From: Kamptonema formosum PCC 6407
GTDB lineage: Bacteria > Cyanobacteriota > Cyanobacteriia > Cyanobacteriales > Microcoleaceae
Assembly (NCBI RefSeq): GCF_000332155.1
Contig: NZ_KB235904.1
Coordinates: 896,946 to 960,945 of the forward strand
DNA: 64,000 bases
Direction of reading: 5' to 3'
A program made the position numbers and the translations under genes. Below are positions 26,358-35,413 of the stretch, piece after piece (the first letter of the stretch is position 1; each line of letters begins with the position of its first letter). The notes under the pieces are model-generated. The model made no database searches and had not been told where the DNA came from. It was given only the letters and a program-made list of their open reading frames with translations.

Positions 26358-27314
26358 CTAAACCATTTTCGCCTCCATCATCATTCTGACAACATCTTGC
26401 ATTTTATACTTGGCTTCCCAACCTAACTTTTCCTTAGCCTTACCGGGATTTCCACGACCAATAGAAATCTCAGTAGGTCTATACAGACTCTCATCAATCA
26501 CCGTATGTTCCCGCCAATCCAAATCCAAACAAGCAAAGGCTGCCTTTACAAATTCCTCCAAAGTATAACTTTGACCAGTAGCAATTACATAATCATCGGC
26601 CTCCGACCGTTGTAACATCAAATACATCGCCTCCACATACTCCGGGGCCCATCCCCAGTCCCTTTGTACTGAAATATTCCCCAAATGTAACTTTTCTGAA
26701 CTTCCCGCAGCGATTCTACAAGCTACCGCCACAATCTTTTGCGTTACGAACCTTTCTGGTCGCAACGGTGACTCATGATTAAATAGAATACCAGAACACG
26801 CAAATAAATTGTAAGCTTCCCGATAGTTTGCTACCTCCCAAAAAGCCGTTGCTTTCGCCACTGCATAGGGACTTCTGGGATGAAAAGGGGTATTTTCATC
26901 CGCCGCCAAACCCCTTGTATTGCCAAAACATTCGCTAGAACTTGCATTATATAATTTCACCTTGCCGCCAGTAAACCGAATCGCTTCTAAAAGATTCAAA
27001 GTCCCAGTAGCAATACTTTCCAGAGTTTCAACTGGCTGTTCAAACGATAGTCCCACCGAAGTCTGACCAGCTAAATTGTACACCTCATCGGGCTGAATTT
27101 TTGTCAAGACTTGCAAGACGCTGCGAAAATCATTCAAAGACATAGATTCCATCTTCACGGAGTCGCGGATGCCCAAACGAGAAAGGTTTCGGAATTCAGA
27201 CATTTGGGCATCTCGCGAAGTTCCGAAGACAAAATATCCTTTTTTAAGTAGGAGTTCAGCTAAGTACGCTCCATCCTGACCAGAAATGCCACAAATTAAC
27301 GCTCTTTTTATCAC
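26358..27314 (-). CDS. gmd: GDP-mannose 4,6-dehydratase
   Basis: 318 residues. ALICGISGQDGAYLAELLLKKGY is the Gmd-type start, NASSSECFG and SPYAVAKA give the catalytic Ser/Glu and Tyr/Lys, and LFNHESPLRPERFVTQKI is diagnostic. The enzyme makes GDP-4-keto-6-deoxymannose, precursor of GDP-rhamnose, GDP-fucose or related sugars. No GDP-fucose synthase is adjacent; one of the reductases in the window may complete the path. It lies upstream of rfbF on the same strand. Confidence 0.92.
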   Translation of the reverse strand: MIKRALICGISGQDGAYLAELLLKKGYFVFGTSRDAQMSEFRNLSRLGIRDSVKMESMSLNDFRSVLQVLTKIQPDEVYNLAGQTSVGLSFEQPVETLESIATGTLNLLEAIRFTGGKVKLYNASSSECFGNTRGLAADENTPFHPRSPYAVAKATAFWEVANYREAYNLFACSGILFNHESPLRPERFVTQKIVAVACRIAAGSSEKLHLGNISVQRDWGWAPEYVEAMYLMLQRSEADDYVIATGQSYTLEEFVKAAFACLDLDWREHTVIDESLYRPTEISIGRGNPGKAKEKLGWEAKYKMQDVVRMMMEAKMV

Positions 27315-27456
27315 AAAGAAACCCTCAATATTCTATTTTTAATTACATCAGAGCATCTTGCAGATTGAAACCGATTAATCAATTAGGAATTATGCACCAT
27401 ATAGCCACGCCTTTGTTATGGATAGTAACCCCGATATCGTGGCTTTACGATATCAC

Positions 27457-28779
27457 TTAGCCAATAGTCAACACATAGGCTTCATGTAGACCAAAATTAG
27501 GAATAACATATTTCAATGTTCCGTTTCCAATAGACACATTCTCTTCCTTCAAAATCACCATTTTTTGCACAGCCGCCTCTTGATCATTAGGAATTTTCTC
27601 TAATTTTAGATGGATTTTACCATTCTGGGCAACATTGAGCTGTTTTAAGTTTGCAAGAGTAAGATTAAGTCTGATTGAGGAAGAATTATTCCGATCGAAA
27701 TAGCCTAATAATACCTGTGCTTTACCGCTAGAATTTGACTTGCTAGCCAAAGCGACAACTCTCTCAGAGGATGACTGACTTCGCACTCGCGAACTAGCTC
27801 CATCAGCATAAGCTTTATTCGCCCACCAAGCTGCTCTAGGCTGAAAAGAATTAGGTGTTACCATCCCAGCCAGAGTATTATTAAAGCAATTACTAACTTT
27901 ATTGGGCCCCAAGCTACCCCAACAAGCTCTGCAAGCACCGTCTGCTTGACCTCTTTCCAAATTATAGAAATAACCCAGAATATCTCCTGGTCTATACTGT
28001 CCTACCTCTCCAACAATCTCATTCACATAAAGTTTTTTGATTTTTAGGCTGGCGTAAGCTGGACTTTGGATGAAATTGCGTCTAGCCTCAATCAAATGAT
28101 CGTCAACAAATAAAATGTTATCATCATTCAGTTCGTGCCAAGATAAAAAATTAACTTCCAGTTTATTTGCCTTGCAGTATTCGAGAAAAGCAACTAAATA
28201 GTCTTTACTATAAATTGCTATGCTTGGGCCTCCAATTATCGCTTCTGGCCCCAATTCTTGACGTAATATTTGATAAGCCCGTTTGTAAGTTTCAAAAAAT
28301 TGTTCTCTTGTTCCCGCCCAAAAAGGATTTGCCCAGTCAGGCTCATTCCAGACATCCCAAACGATTTTTTTTCCTTTATTCTGTTGAGCAAGTTGTCGCA
28401 CAAAAGCTTCCCAGGCAGGATAATTTTGATAGGGCCATCCATTCGGATTAGCTCCATATCCCCAGAGGTCGCTTACTATTAATTGAAACTCAGCACCTGA
28501 GTTCACAACTCGGTCATAGGTATCAACTCTTCCAGCTCGCCAAAGTTTAAACTGTAGTGGTTTAATCGTGCTATCTGGTGGATTACTTGGATCTATACCG
28601 TGTAGGATACCACTGACTGACTTAATTGATTGTGGGGCAGCAAAATCAACGTTTACGTTAGATTGTACCTGCCCAAAAGTTGATACTTGACCAAAAAATA
28701 GTATTAACAGAGCCGTAGCCAATGCTAACAAAAGTTGCGGGAGTTTTAGCAAGTTTTTGACACTAAATTTTGTTCGCAT
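27457..28779 (-). CDS. Secreted GH39-like glycoside hydrolase
   Basis: 440 residues. Residues 9-37 are a hydrophobic signal segment (LLLALATALLILFF) after a basic start, ending near TFGQ, so export is expected. VWDVWNEPDW (E146) is the clan GH-A acid/base motif, and LYVNEIVGE (E254) is a candidate nucleophile strand. GH39 enzymes are mostly beta-xylosidases or related exo-enzymes; several bacterial members act on biofilm polysaccharides. Its place among polymer-synthesis genes suggests trimming of the product or of related extracellular glycan, but the substrate is unknown. The last 100 residues form a beta-rich tail. Confidence 0.7.
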   Translation of the reverse strand: MRTKFSVKNLLKLPQLLLALATALLILFFGQVSTFGQVQSNVNVDFAAPQSIKSVSGILHGIDPSNPPDSTIKPLQFKLWRAGRVDTYDRVVNSGAEFQLIVSDLWGYGANPNGWPYQNYPAWEAFVRQLAQQNKGKKIVWDVWNEPDWANPFWAGTREQFFETYKRAYQILRQELGPEAIIGGPSIAIYSKDYLVAFLEYCKANKLEVNFLSWHELNDDNILFVDDHLIEARRNFIQSPAYASLKIKKLYVNEIVGEVGQYRPGDILGYFYNLERGQADGACRACWGSLGPNKVSNCFNNTLAGMVTPNSFQPRAAWWANKAYADGASSRVRSQSSSERVVALASKSNSSGKAQVLLGYFDRNNSSSIRLNLTLANLKQLNVAQNGKIHLKLEKIPNDQEAAVQKMVILKEENVSIGNGTLKYVIPNFGLHEAYVLTIG

Positions 28780-28906
28780 ATTGGCTCCTAATGGTATTCA
28801 TTCAAATTTGACTATAGAAAGAATCACGTAAAGTTTCCGTCGGTGCAGTTTCGATATTTATATGCAGGTTGTGTCCAGATAACTGTGGGTTAGAACTGAA
28901 ATTTTA

Positions 28907-31900
28907 TTAAGTCGCAAAAGCCAATTCACCACCTAATGTAGTCGCCACTAATTCCTTCCATTCTACTGAGTTAATCAGAGAATAGCTATCAAACTCTTTA
29001 CCAATTTCTGCATAAAAAGTGGCAAAGTTTTGTATCCAATAGAAGATGGTTTCTGTTGTCAAAAAAGGCGTACAAGTCAAAGATTCCTCCAAATCCCGGA
29101 ACATTTTAGCAAGATTACCATGACAATGAGCGTGCCAAGCACTCCACACCAAAGAGCTATAACGTAATTGTTTTTCTACTAATTTCATTTGTCCTTCAAG
29201 TCGCGGATTCAAAAATCTTTTTTCTGGATCTTTTTCACTCGATAAAGCCTCTACAATTGTATTCAAATATTCCTGAAGCATCCGTTCTTCCCGGAACATT
29301 TGTTCGGCTCGTAATTTACATTCTTTGCCTACAGACTGCCTCAATTCCGAATTCGCGACCCAGGCTTCTATTGTCATAGCCAATTCCCTTACTGTTCCTT
29401 TGGGATCGCGATTCGGGTTAGGTAATAACTTTCCTGTCTCCCCCAACTCCTCTGGAATACCACTGACAGCAGTCGCAATTACAGGTAATCCTTTTGCCAT
29501 TGCTTCCATCACAGCTAAAGGCATTCCCTCTGCTTTTGATGGTAGAATAAAAATATCGCTAGCATCGAGCCAATCTGAAATATCCCACCGTTGACCTAAG
29601 AATTTAACCCGATCGCTTACTCCTAAATTTGATACTTTTTCTCTCAATTCAGGTTCCATATTATCGTGAGTAGTCGCCCCAGGGCCGGCCCACACAAAAT
29701 AAATTTGCGACCATACTGGACTCTGTTTTAACTGCGCGATTGCTTCCAATTGATACTGATAGCCTTTAACGGGAGTAAGACGCGCCGCCGTGAAACAAAC
29801 TATGGCATCTTCTGGAATTCCTACCTCCTGTCGCAATCGGTTGCGAGTTGTAGCAACAGGGGGGACAAAATAACTATCAGGCCGTCCGTAATAGATAACT
29901 TTTCCCCAGTCTTGAGGCATTTTAAAACATTTCTGGCATAAGTTTAAATTCTCAGAAGAAACTGCCACCATAGATTTTGCCGTAGCATAATGATAGGAGA
30001 CAGCATCTAAATAGGGAATTTTGTCCCATCTATGGAATTTAGCAAAACTTGGGTCAATATAACCTAAAGCAATGATATAGTTTATCCCTCGTTTTAAAGC
30101 TACTTGCTTGGCTGCAAAATTTGCCATCGGCCAGCCGTCACTAAATATAATTAAATCGGGGGGAAACTGCGAGAAAATATTTTCAGCATCAGCCTGATTG
30201 TAGGCGATGCGGGAAAATTCTTTCATCGTGTCAAACTCTAGCCAAACGTGACGGATGCCAAGTTCTTTTTGCTTATTAATTAACGGGTTAGAAGTCTCAG
30301 TTTGAACGCAAGTAACTTCGTATCCTTCCGTTGCTAACTTGCATAAAAGTGAATGGTTAAACTGAGCCATTCCTCCGACTCCGTGATCTTCAGCATATAA
30401 TAGAATGTGCCGATGATTCTTTCTAGAAGTTAAGCTGCCAGTGGAGTTAGCTTGATGAAGATTATTCATCACCATTGTCACTGCTGCTTGCCATTCTTGC
30501 ACATTACTTAACGAATTTGCATCAAAATTGTAACCGTATTCGAGGGAATAGACTTTAAAAGCTTCTACCCAATTTAAGATAGTATCTATCGGAGAGAAAG
30601 GGCTGTAATATAAGGATTTTTCTAAAGCTTCACCCATTTCTCCAAAATGCTCATCCCGATACATTCGCCACGCCATCCAGGTTAAAGATTCGTAGCGTTC
30701 TTTACTTTTTAACTGACGAATTTGATTGGGCAAATCTGGCCTGGCAAAAAAAGTTTCCATGACAAGTTCCATATTTTTCATCAATTTATAACCGCTAGAC
30801 ATCAGATTAGCATCGTGCTGACGATAACCAATAAGTATCTCTTCTAACCAGGCGGCTTTGCAGCCATTTAAAGCTAAGCGTAAGGCAAAATCTAAATCTT
30901 CGGCGGGGGGAAATCGCGAGTCAAAACCACCCAATCTTTCCCACCATTCTCGCCGCAGCATCATCGCACTTGGGCGGACAATTTTATAGATTACAAAGGT
31001 TTCTAAATCTAATTTTGGCGAACGCTGCCAAGGCATTACTGGATGGATATCTCGCCCCTTATCGTCAACTATTAGCCAACCTGTTTGTACCATACCTAAT
31101 GTGGGGTCAGCATCTAGGTACGCTACTTGTTTCTCTAGCTTTTCTGGTAGGAAGAAATCGTCGCTATCTAGAAAAGCTAAAAATTCGCCCTGGGCTAACT
31201 GACAAGCATGATTTCGCGCGGAGGCGGCCCCTTGATTATCTTGATAGACGTATTTAATTAAGTCTAAATAAGGGGATAAAACTTGGCGAGTATTATCTGT
31301 AGAACCATCATCTACGACAATAATTTCCCAGTTTTGATAAGTTTGATTGAGAACGCTATCTATGGCTTGGGCAATGTAACGATCGCAATTGTAAGCGGGG
31401 ATAATAACGCTGACTCTGACTTTTTTCGTAGGGATGATATTAGCCATTAAATTTTTCCATTCTAGTAACTTTCTCAGGGCAAAGCCATCGATTTCGCAGC
31501 CATAGGCTTGAGAAATATCGGTAAGGCGCTTTACCCAATCTACTATAGTTGCTGTCACCGAGTACGGACTATAGCGCAAAGATTGCTGGAAATACTCAGC
31601 CATTTCTGCGGGATAACCGCTGTAGTAAAGTTGCCATGCCATCCAGGTTAGGGCTTCGTAAAAAGCTGGTTTTTCTAATTGGCGGATGCGTTCTGGCAAA
31701 TCGGTTCTACTGAATAAATTTTGCTTTAATTCAATAAAAAGGTTGGCTTGTTTGAGCGCTCTTTGGATAGAGACATTTTGCCTGTGTTGGCGATAGCAAA
31801 CTGTGATTTTAGGTAGCCAAGCAGCCTCGCATTCTAATAATGCTAAACGCAGCACTAAGTCTGAATCGTCTACGGAATCATATTGAGAATCAAAGCCACC

Positions 31901-32446
31901 AACTCGATTTAACCACTGCTTTGAGAACATCATGGCACTGGGAAGTACGGGCATATATACGACCCAGGTTTCTAAGTTTAACTGGGGTAAGTGTTCCCAG
32001 GGTTTGATATCAAAAATAGTTTCGCCTTGCTCGTTAACAATTCGCCAGCCACTATTAACAATTGCGAGGGAGGCTTGAGCATCAAATAAGGCTACTTGGG
32101 CAGCTAACTTATCTGGTAAGAAAAAGTCATCTTGGTCTAGAAAAGCAATTAATTCACCCTTGGCTTCTCGGATACCAGAATTACGGGCGGCTGCTACTCC
32201 TTGATTTTCTTGATAAATATAGCGAATTCTGTTAAAATAGGGCTGTAATATTTCGCGAGTATTATCCGTTGAACCGTCATCTATGATGATAATTTCTAAG
32301 TTTTTATAGGTTTGGTTCAGTACGCTTTCTACCGCTAGCGCGATGTAGCGATCGCCATTATATGCTGGGATAATTACACTGACTCGCGGTGTCGAATTTG
32401 CCGTTAACATGAATTTCTGAAGTAATTGGGAAGGGGAAAGCAGCAC
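28907..32446 (-). CDS. Three-domain glycosyltransferase (GT2-GT2-GT4) with repeated helical modules
   Basis: 1179 residues. Residues 21-245 and 343-568 are two GT2 domains (VSVIIPAYN, DDGSTDNTR, AFLDQDD and AFLDSDD). Residues about 680-1060 form a GT4 domain (EGMPLAVMEAMAKGLPVIATAVSG with the E-x7-E pattern). After each transferase domain comes a similar helical module: residues 250-335, 572-657 and 1086-1170, sharing W.AW, a YSP-type turn, TI..W and EW positions. No signal or membrane segment is seen, so it is cytoplasmic or peripheral. It probably adds several sugars in succession to a lipid-linked or protein acceptor. The start may be GTG at 32446 or ATG at 32410; neither has a clear ribosome site. 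Confidence 0.85.
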   Translation of the reverse strand: MLLSPSQLLQKFMLTANSTPRVSVIIPAYNGDRYIALAVESVLNQTYKNLEIIIIDDGSTDNTREILQPYFNRIRYIYQENQGVAAARNSGIREAKGELIAFLDQDDFFLPDKLAAQVALFDAQASLAIVNSGWRIVNEQGETIFDIKPWEHLPQLNLETWVVYMPVLPSAMMFSKQWLNRVGGFDSQYDSVDDSDLVLRLALLECEAAWLPKITVCYRQHRQNVSIQRALKQANLFIELKQNLFSRTDLPERIRQLEKPAFYEALTWMAWQLYYSGYPAEMAEYFQQSLRYSPYSVTATIVDWVKRLTDISQAYGCEIDGFALRKLLEWKNLMANIIPTKKVRVSVIIPAYNCDRYIAQAIDSVLNQTYQNWEIIVVDDGSTDNTRQVLSPYLDLIKYVYQDNQGAASARNHACQLAQGEFLAFLDSDDFFLPEKLEKQVAYLDADPTLGMVQTGWLIVDDKGRDIHPVMPWQRSPKLDLETFVIYKIVRPSAMMLRREWWERLGGFDSRFPPAEDLDFALRLALNGCKAAWLEEILIGYRQHDANLMSSGYKLMKNMELVMETFFARPDLPNQIRQLKSKERYESLTWMAWRMYRDEHFGEMGEALEKSLYYSPFSPIDTILNWVEAFKVYSLEYGYNFDANSLSNVQEWQAAVTMVMNNLHQANSTGSLTSRKNHRHILLYAEDHGVGGMAQFNHSLLCKLATEGYEVTCVQTETSNPLINKQKELGIRHVWLEFDTMKEFSRIAYNQADAENIFSQFPPDLIIFSDGWPMANFAAKQVALKRGINYIIALGYIDPSFAKFHRWDKIPYLDAVSYHYATAKSMVAVSSENLNLCQKCFKMPQDWGKVIYYGRPDSYFVPPVATTRNRLRQEVGIPEDAIVCFTAARLTPVKGYQYQLEAIAQLKQSPVWSQIYFVWAGPGATTHDNMEPELREKVSNLGVSDRVKFLGQRWDISDWLDASDIFILPSKAEGMPLAVMEAMAKGLPVIATAVSGIPEELGETGKLLPNPNRDPKGTVRELAMTIEAWVANSELRQSVGKECKLRAEQMFREERMLQEYLNTIVEALSSEKDPEKRFLNPRLEGQMKLVEKQLRYSSLVWSAWHAHCHGNLAKMFRDLEESLTCTPFLTTETIFYWIQNFATFYAEIGKEFDSYSLINSVEWKELVATTLGGELAFAT

Positions 32447-32545
32447 AACCCCAGATATAGACGTGCATACACGGATTTTTTATCCCTGTTTAGCTTGTAG
32501 AATACAATTTTACTGACGTTTGCAACTCTATAGGATAACAGAATA

Positions 32546-33487
32546 GTGAATCCAGAAACAGAAGTGCTTGATTTGCTGCGACAGGCAGAAGTAGATTTAA
32601 ATGAAGGAAAGTTAGATCGAGCGATCGCTTCCTGCAAGCAAGCCCTACAAAACGAGCCAAACTCAGCAACAGCTTGTAAAATCTTGGGTAAGGCACTCCA
32701 AACTCAAGGTCAGCTAGAAGAGGCAAAGCAATGGTACGCTAAAGCGATCGCACTCGATCCGAATTTAGCGGATGTCCACGCTAACCTTGGCAGTCTCTAT
32801 GCTAACCTCGAACAGTGGCCAGAGGCGATCGCATCTTACCAGCAAGCTTTAACTCTCCAACCCAAGTTTGCGGGAGTTTACCGCAACTTAGCTAGACTAT
32901 TTGAGCAAATTGGCAAGCCAGAGGAAGGCGCAGATTTCTGGTATATTGCTCTGATGTTAGAGCCAGATTTCACGGGTGAAACATTTCTCCATGTAGCCTC
33001 TAGCTTGATGGCGCAAAATAAAGTAGAAAGAGCAGTTATTTGTTACCTCCGCACTATTTATTTGAATCCCAGTTGTTACGAAGCTTATTATAAATTAGCA
33101 GAAATTGAAACTTCACTGGAACAGTGGGACGATGCGATCGCTCACTATCGCAAAGCTATTCAACTCCAGCCAGATATATCTGAATTATACTACAAATTAG
33201 GAAATGCTCTGCAAGCAAAAGGACTCTTAAATGAAGCTGTAACTACTTACCGCTTTGGGCTCGATCTCAATCCCGATTACTTTTGGTCTTACTACAATTT
33301 AGGTAATGCTCTTCTTAAACTGGAAAAGTGGGAAGAAGCTCTTGCTGCTTATCGATTTAGTCTTGAACTTAACTCTGACTTTGCTTCTTCTTACTATTAT
33401 ATAGGCGATGCTCTTTCTAAACTAGAAAAATGGGAAGAAGCGGCCGCAGCTTACCGCCGTGCTTTTGTATTTTTGCAATCAATATAG
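32546..33487 (+). CDS. TPR repeat protein, possibly truncated
   Basis: 313 residues from a GTG start (AGGA eleven bases upstream), almost all TPR units (about nine; for example LGNALQAKGLLNEA, LGNALLKLEKWEEAL). Units 7-9 resemble those in the two large TPR proteins at 15727 and 19096. The protein stops abruptly after AYRRAFVFLQSI, a non-TPR tail, less than 50 bp before an IS630 relic, so a longer protein may have been cut. It is divergent from the large glycosyltransferase gene. Role likely scaffolding; partners unknown. Confidence 0.75.
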   Translation: MNPETEVLDLLRQAEVDLNEGKLDRAIASCKQALQNEPNSATACKILGKALQTQGQLEEAKQWYAKAIALDPNLADVHANLGSLYANLEQWPEAIASYQQALTLQPKFAGVYRNLARLFEQIGKPEEGADFWYIALMLEPDFTGETFLHVASSLMAQNKVERAVICYLRTIYLNPSCYEAYYKLAEIETSLEQWDDAIAHYRKAIQLQPDISELYYKLGNALQAKGLLNEAVTTYRFGLDLNPDYFWSYYNLGNALLKLEKWEEALAAYRFSLELNSDFASSYYYIGDALSKLEKWEEAAAAYRRAFVFLQSI

Positions 33488-33535
33488 GTTAAACTATACG
33501 AATTGGTACGAATGTTGTAGTTCTTCTCCTAATTA

Positions 33536-33952
33536 CTAATTCCTTGTACTCTCCTGAATATATCCGTTGCTGAGAACCCACCATACTATATGTCCATACT
33601 GAAAAGTTTTTCCTGTTTGTGGTGCAACTGCACCATATAAATAGTAGGCTTTAAAATTCCATTGAACTTTACCTATTGGTTTGACTCCTAAAGCTGTAAT
33701 TCTTTTCCTTTCAATTGTTTTTAAGCCAATTCTTGTTTCATCTTGACACCAATATTGTTTTAACCATCTATTTACAGTTATCCTATGTACCCCTAAACGT
33801 TCTGCTACATCTGTAAGGCTGGGACTTAATCCCGCTTTTAACCAATAAAGTGCCTGAATTTTTTGTCGGTTAGTTATAGTTCGCTGCTGCGACAAAATTA
33901 TTTTTAACTCCCCAACGCTTAAATCAATTCTTTCTTGGTAATTTACTTTCAT
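33536..33952 (-). pseudogene. IS630-family transposase with internal deletion
   Basis: 138 residues in one frame. Residues 1-65 are the helix-turn-helix part (SPSLTDVAERLGVHRITVNRWLKQ). At residue 69 the sequence jumps directly to CQDETRIGLKT...ITALGVKPIGKVQW, which in intact IS630 transposases is the middle of the catalytic domain, after the first catalytic aspartate. The end (YGHIVWWVLSNGYIQESTRN) is unlike the family. So part of the DDE core and the C-terminus are lost and the product cannot be an active transposase. I could not fix the terminal repeats. Confidence 0.75.
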
Positions 33953-34087
33953 GCACCACTCCTCAAAATCTCATTGTTATTATAGCATACTTTTAGGGAA
34001 ATGGTATAATTACTACTCAGATTGTATTGCAATGCTTTAGTATTTCCGTAGATGAACTCTTAGGATAAAACCGGATAAAAATATTAG

Positions 34088-34681
34088 CTAATCCAACAGT
34101 CGCCGCCCTTCTAAAGCACGCGCTAAAGTCACTTCATCAGCATATTCTAAATCTCCCCCCATCGGCAAGCCAAAGGCAATTCGCGTTACCTTCGTAAAAG
34201 GCTTAACTAAACGTCCTACATACAGCGTGGTAGTTTCACCTTCTACACTCGGACTAATAGCAATAATTACTTCCTTAATATCATCGTGACTCACGCGCCG
34301 CACTAACTGTTCAATATTTAATTGTTCTGGGCCAATTCCATCCATCGGCGATATAACTCCGCCCAAAACGTGATACTTACCAATGTACTCCCGCGTTTTT
34401 TCAATGGCAATTACATCGCGGGAATCTGTGACTACACAAATAGTATCGCTGTCACGGTTGGGATTGCGGCAAATTTCGCATACTGGGTCAGCAGATAAAT
34501 GAAAACATACTTCACAGAAACCTACTTGTTCTTTAGCATCAATTAGGGATTGAGCGAGTGCTTCTATTTCTTCTTCTGGTCGTTTGAGAATGTGTAGAGC
34601 AAGGCGTTGGGCGGTTTTGGGGCCGATTCCGGGTAAGCGTTGCAATTGCTCTATTAAACGGGCTAAAGGTCGCGTGTACAA
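34088..34681 (-). CDS. recR: Recombination protein RecR
   Basis: 197 residues, normal length. The helix-hairpin-helix [18 protein letters not shown], the zinc finger [16 protein letters not shown] and the Toprim region ([13 protein letters not shown]) are all in place, with the C-terminal [16 protein letters not shown]. RecR works with RecF and RecO in loading RecA at gaps. The start is a TTG (MYTRPLARL) with no ribosome site visible: a heptamer array begins only 4 bp upstream. Confidence 0.95.
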   Translation of the reverse strand: MYTRPLARLIEQLQRLPGIGPKTAQRLALHILKRPEEEIEALAQSLIDAKEQVGFCEVCFHLSADPVCEICRNPNRDSDTICVVTDSRDVIAIEKTREYIGKYHVLGGVISPMDGIGPEQLNIEQLVRRVSHDDIKEVIIAISPSVEGETTTLYVGRLVKPFTKVTRIAFGLPMGGDLEYADEVTLARALEGRRLLD

Positions 34682-34685
34682 TTTA

Positions 34686-34734
34686 GTAATTGGTAATTGG
34701 TAATTGGTAATTGGTAATTGACAATTGACAATTG
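34686..34734. repeat. Heptamer array next to recR
   Basis: Five exact copies of GTAATTG followed by two of ACAATTG. Short tandem heptamers like these are common in filamentous cyanobacteria. The array ends 4 bp before the recR start codon (minus strand). Confidence 0.9.
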
Positions 34735-34833
34735 TTACTGAGAAAAAATGATTAACTAAGTTAAGCTAACTATTAATAATTAGCAATTTGGTAATGAGTT
34801 GTGTCGGGGATTTAACGGATATAACGGCTATGA

Positions 34834-34875
34834 CAATTAACCACTAACCATTAACCATTAACCACTAACCACTAA
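34834..34875. repeat. Heptamer array entering the yciH stop codon
   Basis: Six units of the CCACTAA / CCATTAA type. The last unit (34869-34875) contains the stop codon of the YciH-like gene (complement of 34872-34874), so the array fixes the 3' end of that coding region. Confidence 0.85.
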
Positions 34876-35240
34876 CCACCACTGATTTTAGCTTTATACC
34901 CCAATTTTGTCAGAATTTCAACAAGCTTTTGGGTGTGCTCGCCTTGAATCTCAATCTCGCTATCCTTAACAGTACCCCCTGCACCGCATTGGGTTTTAAG
35001 CTGCTTCAGCAATGCTGCTAGAGTTTCGGGTTTGGCCTGAAATCCCGTGATGACAGTGACAGTTTTACCCTTGCGACCCTTACGGGAGGCCTGGACTCTA
35101 ATATTTTGCTGAGGTGGCGGGACTTCTGGGAGTGCTCGTTCTACTGCGGTTGAGTTGTCAAAGTTGCCGAATTCGGAGTAAACAACTCGCTTCCCTGTAG
35201 AAGCCTTAGCATCGGAGGAGTTGCGTTTGGATGTCGTCAT
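34872..35240 (-). CDS. SUI1/YciH-family translation initiation factor-like protein
   Basis: 122 residues. The C-terminal SUI1 fold is recognisable: RKGRKGKTVTVITGFQ, LLKQLKTQCGAGGTVKDSEIEIQG and LVEILTKLGYKAKI. Bacterial YciH proteins resemble eukaryotic eIF1 and may affect start-codon fidelity. The first 45 residues are a variable Ser/Pro-rich arm. The gene stands alone, about 190 bp upstream of recR in the same direction, with heptamer arrays in between. Confidence 0.9.
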   Translation of the reverse strand: MTTSKRNSSDAKASTGKRVVYSEFGNFDNSTAVERALPEVPPPQQNIRVQASRKGRKGKTVTVITGFQAKPETLAALLKQLKTQCGAGGTVKDSEIEIQGEHTQKLVEILTKLGYKAKISGG

Positions 35241-35413
35241 AAGGAGAACTAGGGAGTTGGGACTGTAGGACTGGTGAGCGTATCAGAACTACTACTATTT
35301 ATATTTGTAGCTGGTTATGGCGGGGTTGCGATCGCAACACCCCCATTTTGGCGATAAAGATACCAAGATACCACCGGGACAGCGGCGTTACAAACTTCAA
35401 ATTGTCTAGAACC

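Noticed and set aside
34686-34875. Heptamer arrays as a CRISPR array
   Set aside because: Units are only 7 bases, directly adjacent, without unique spacers or cas genes.
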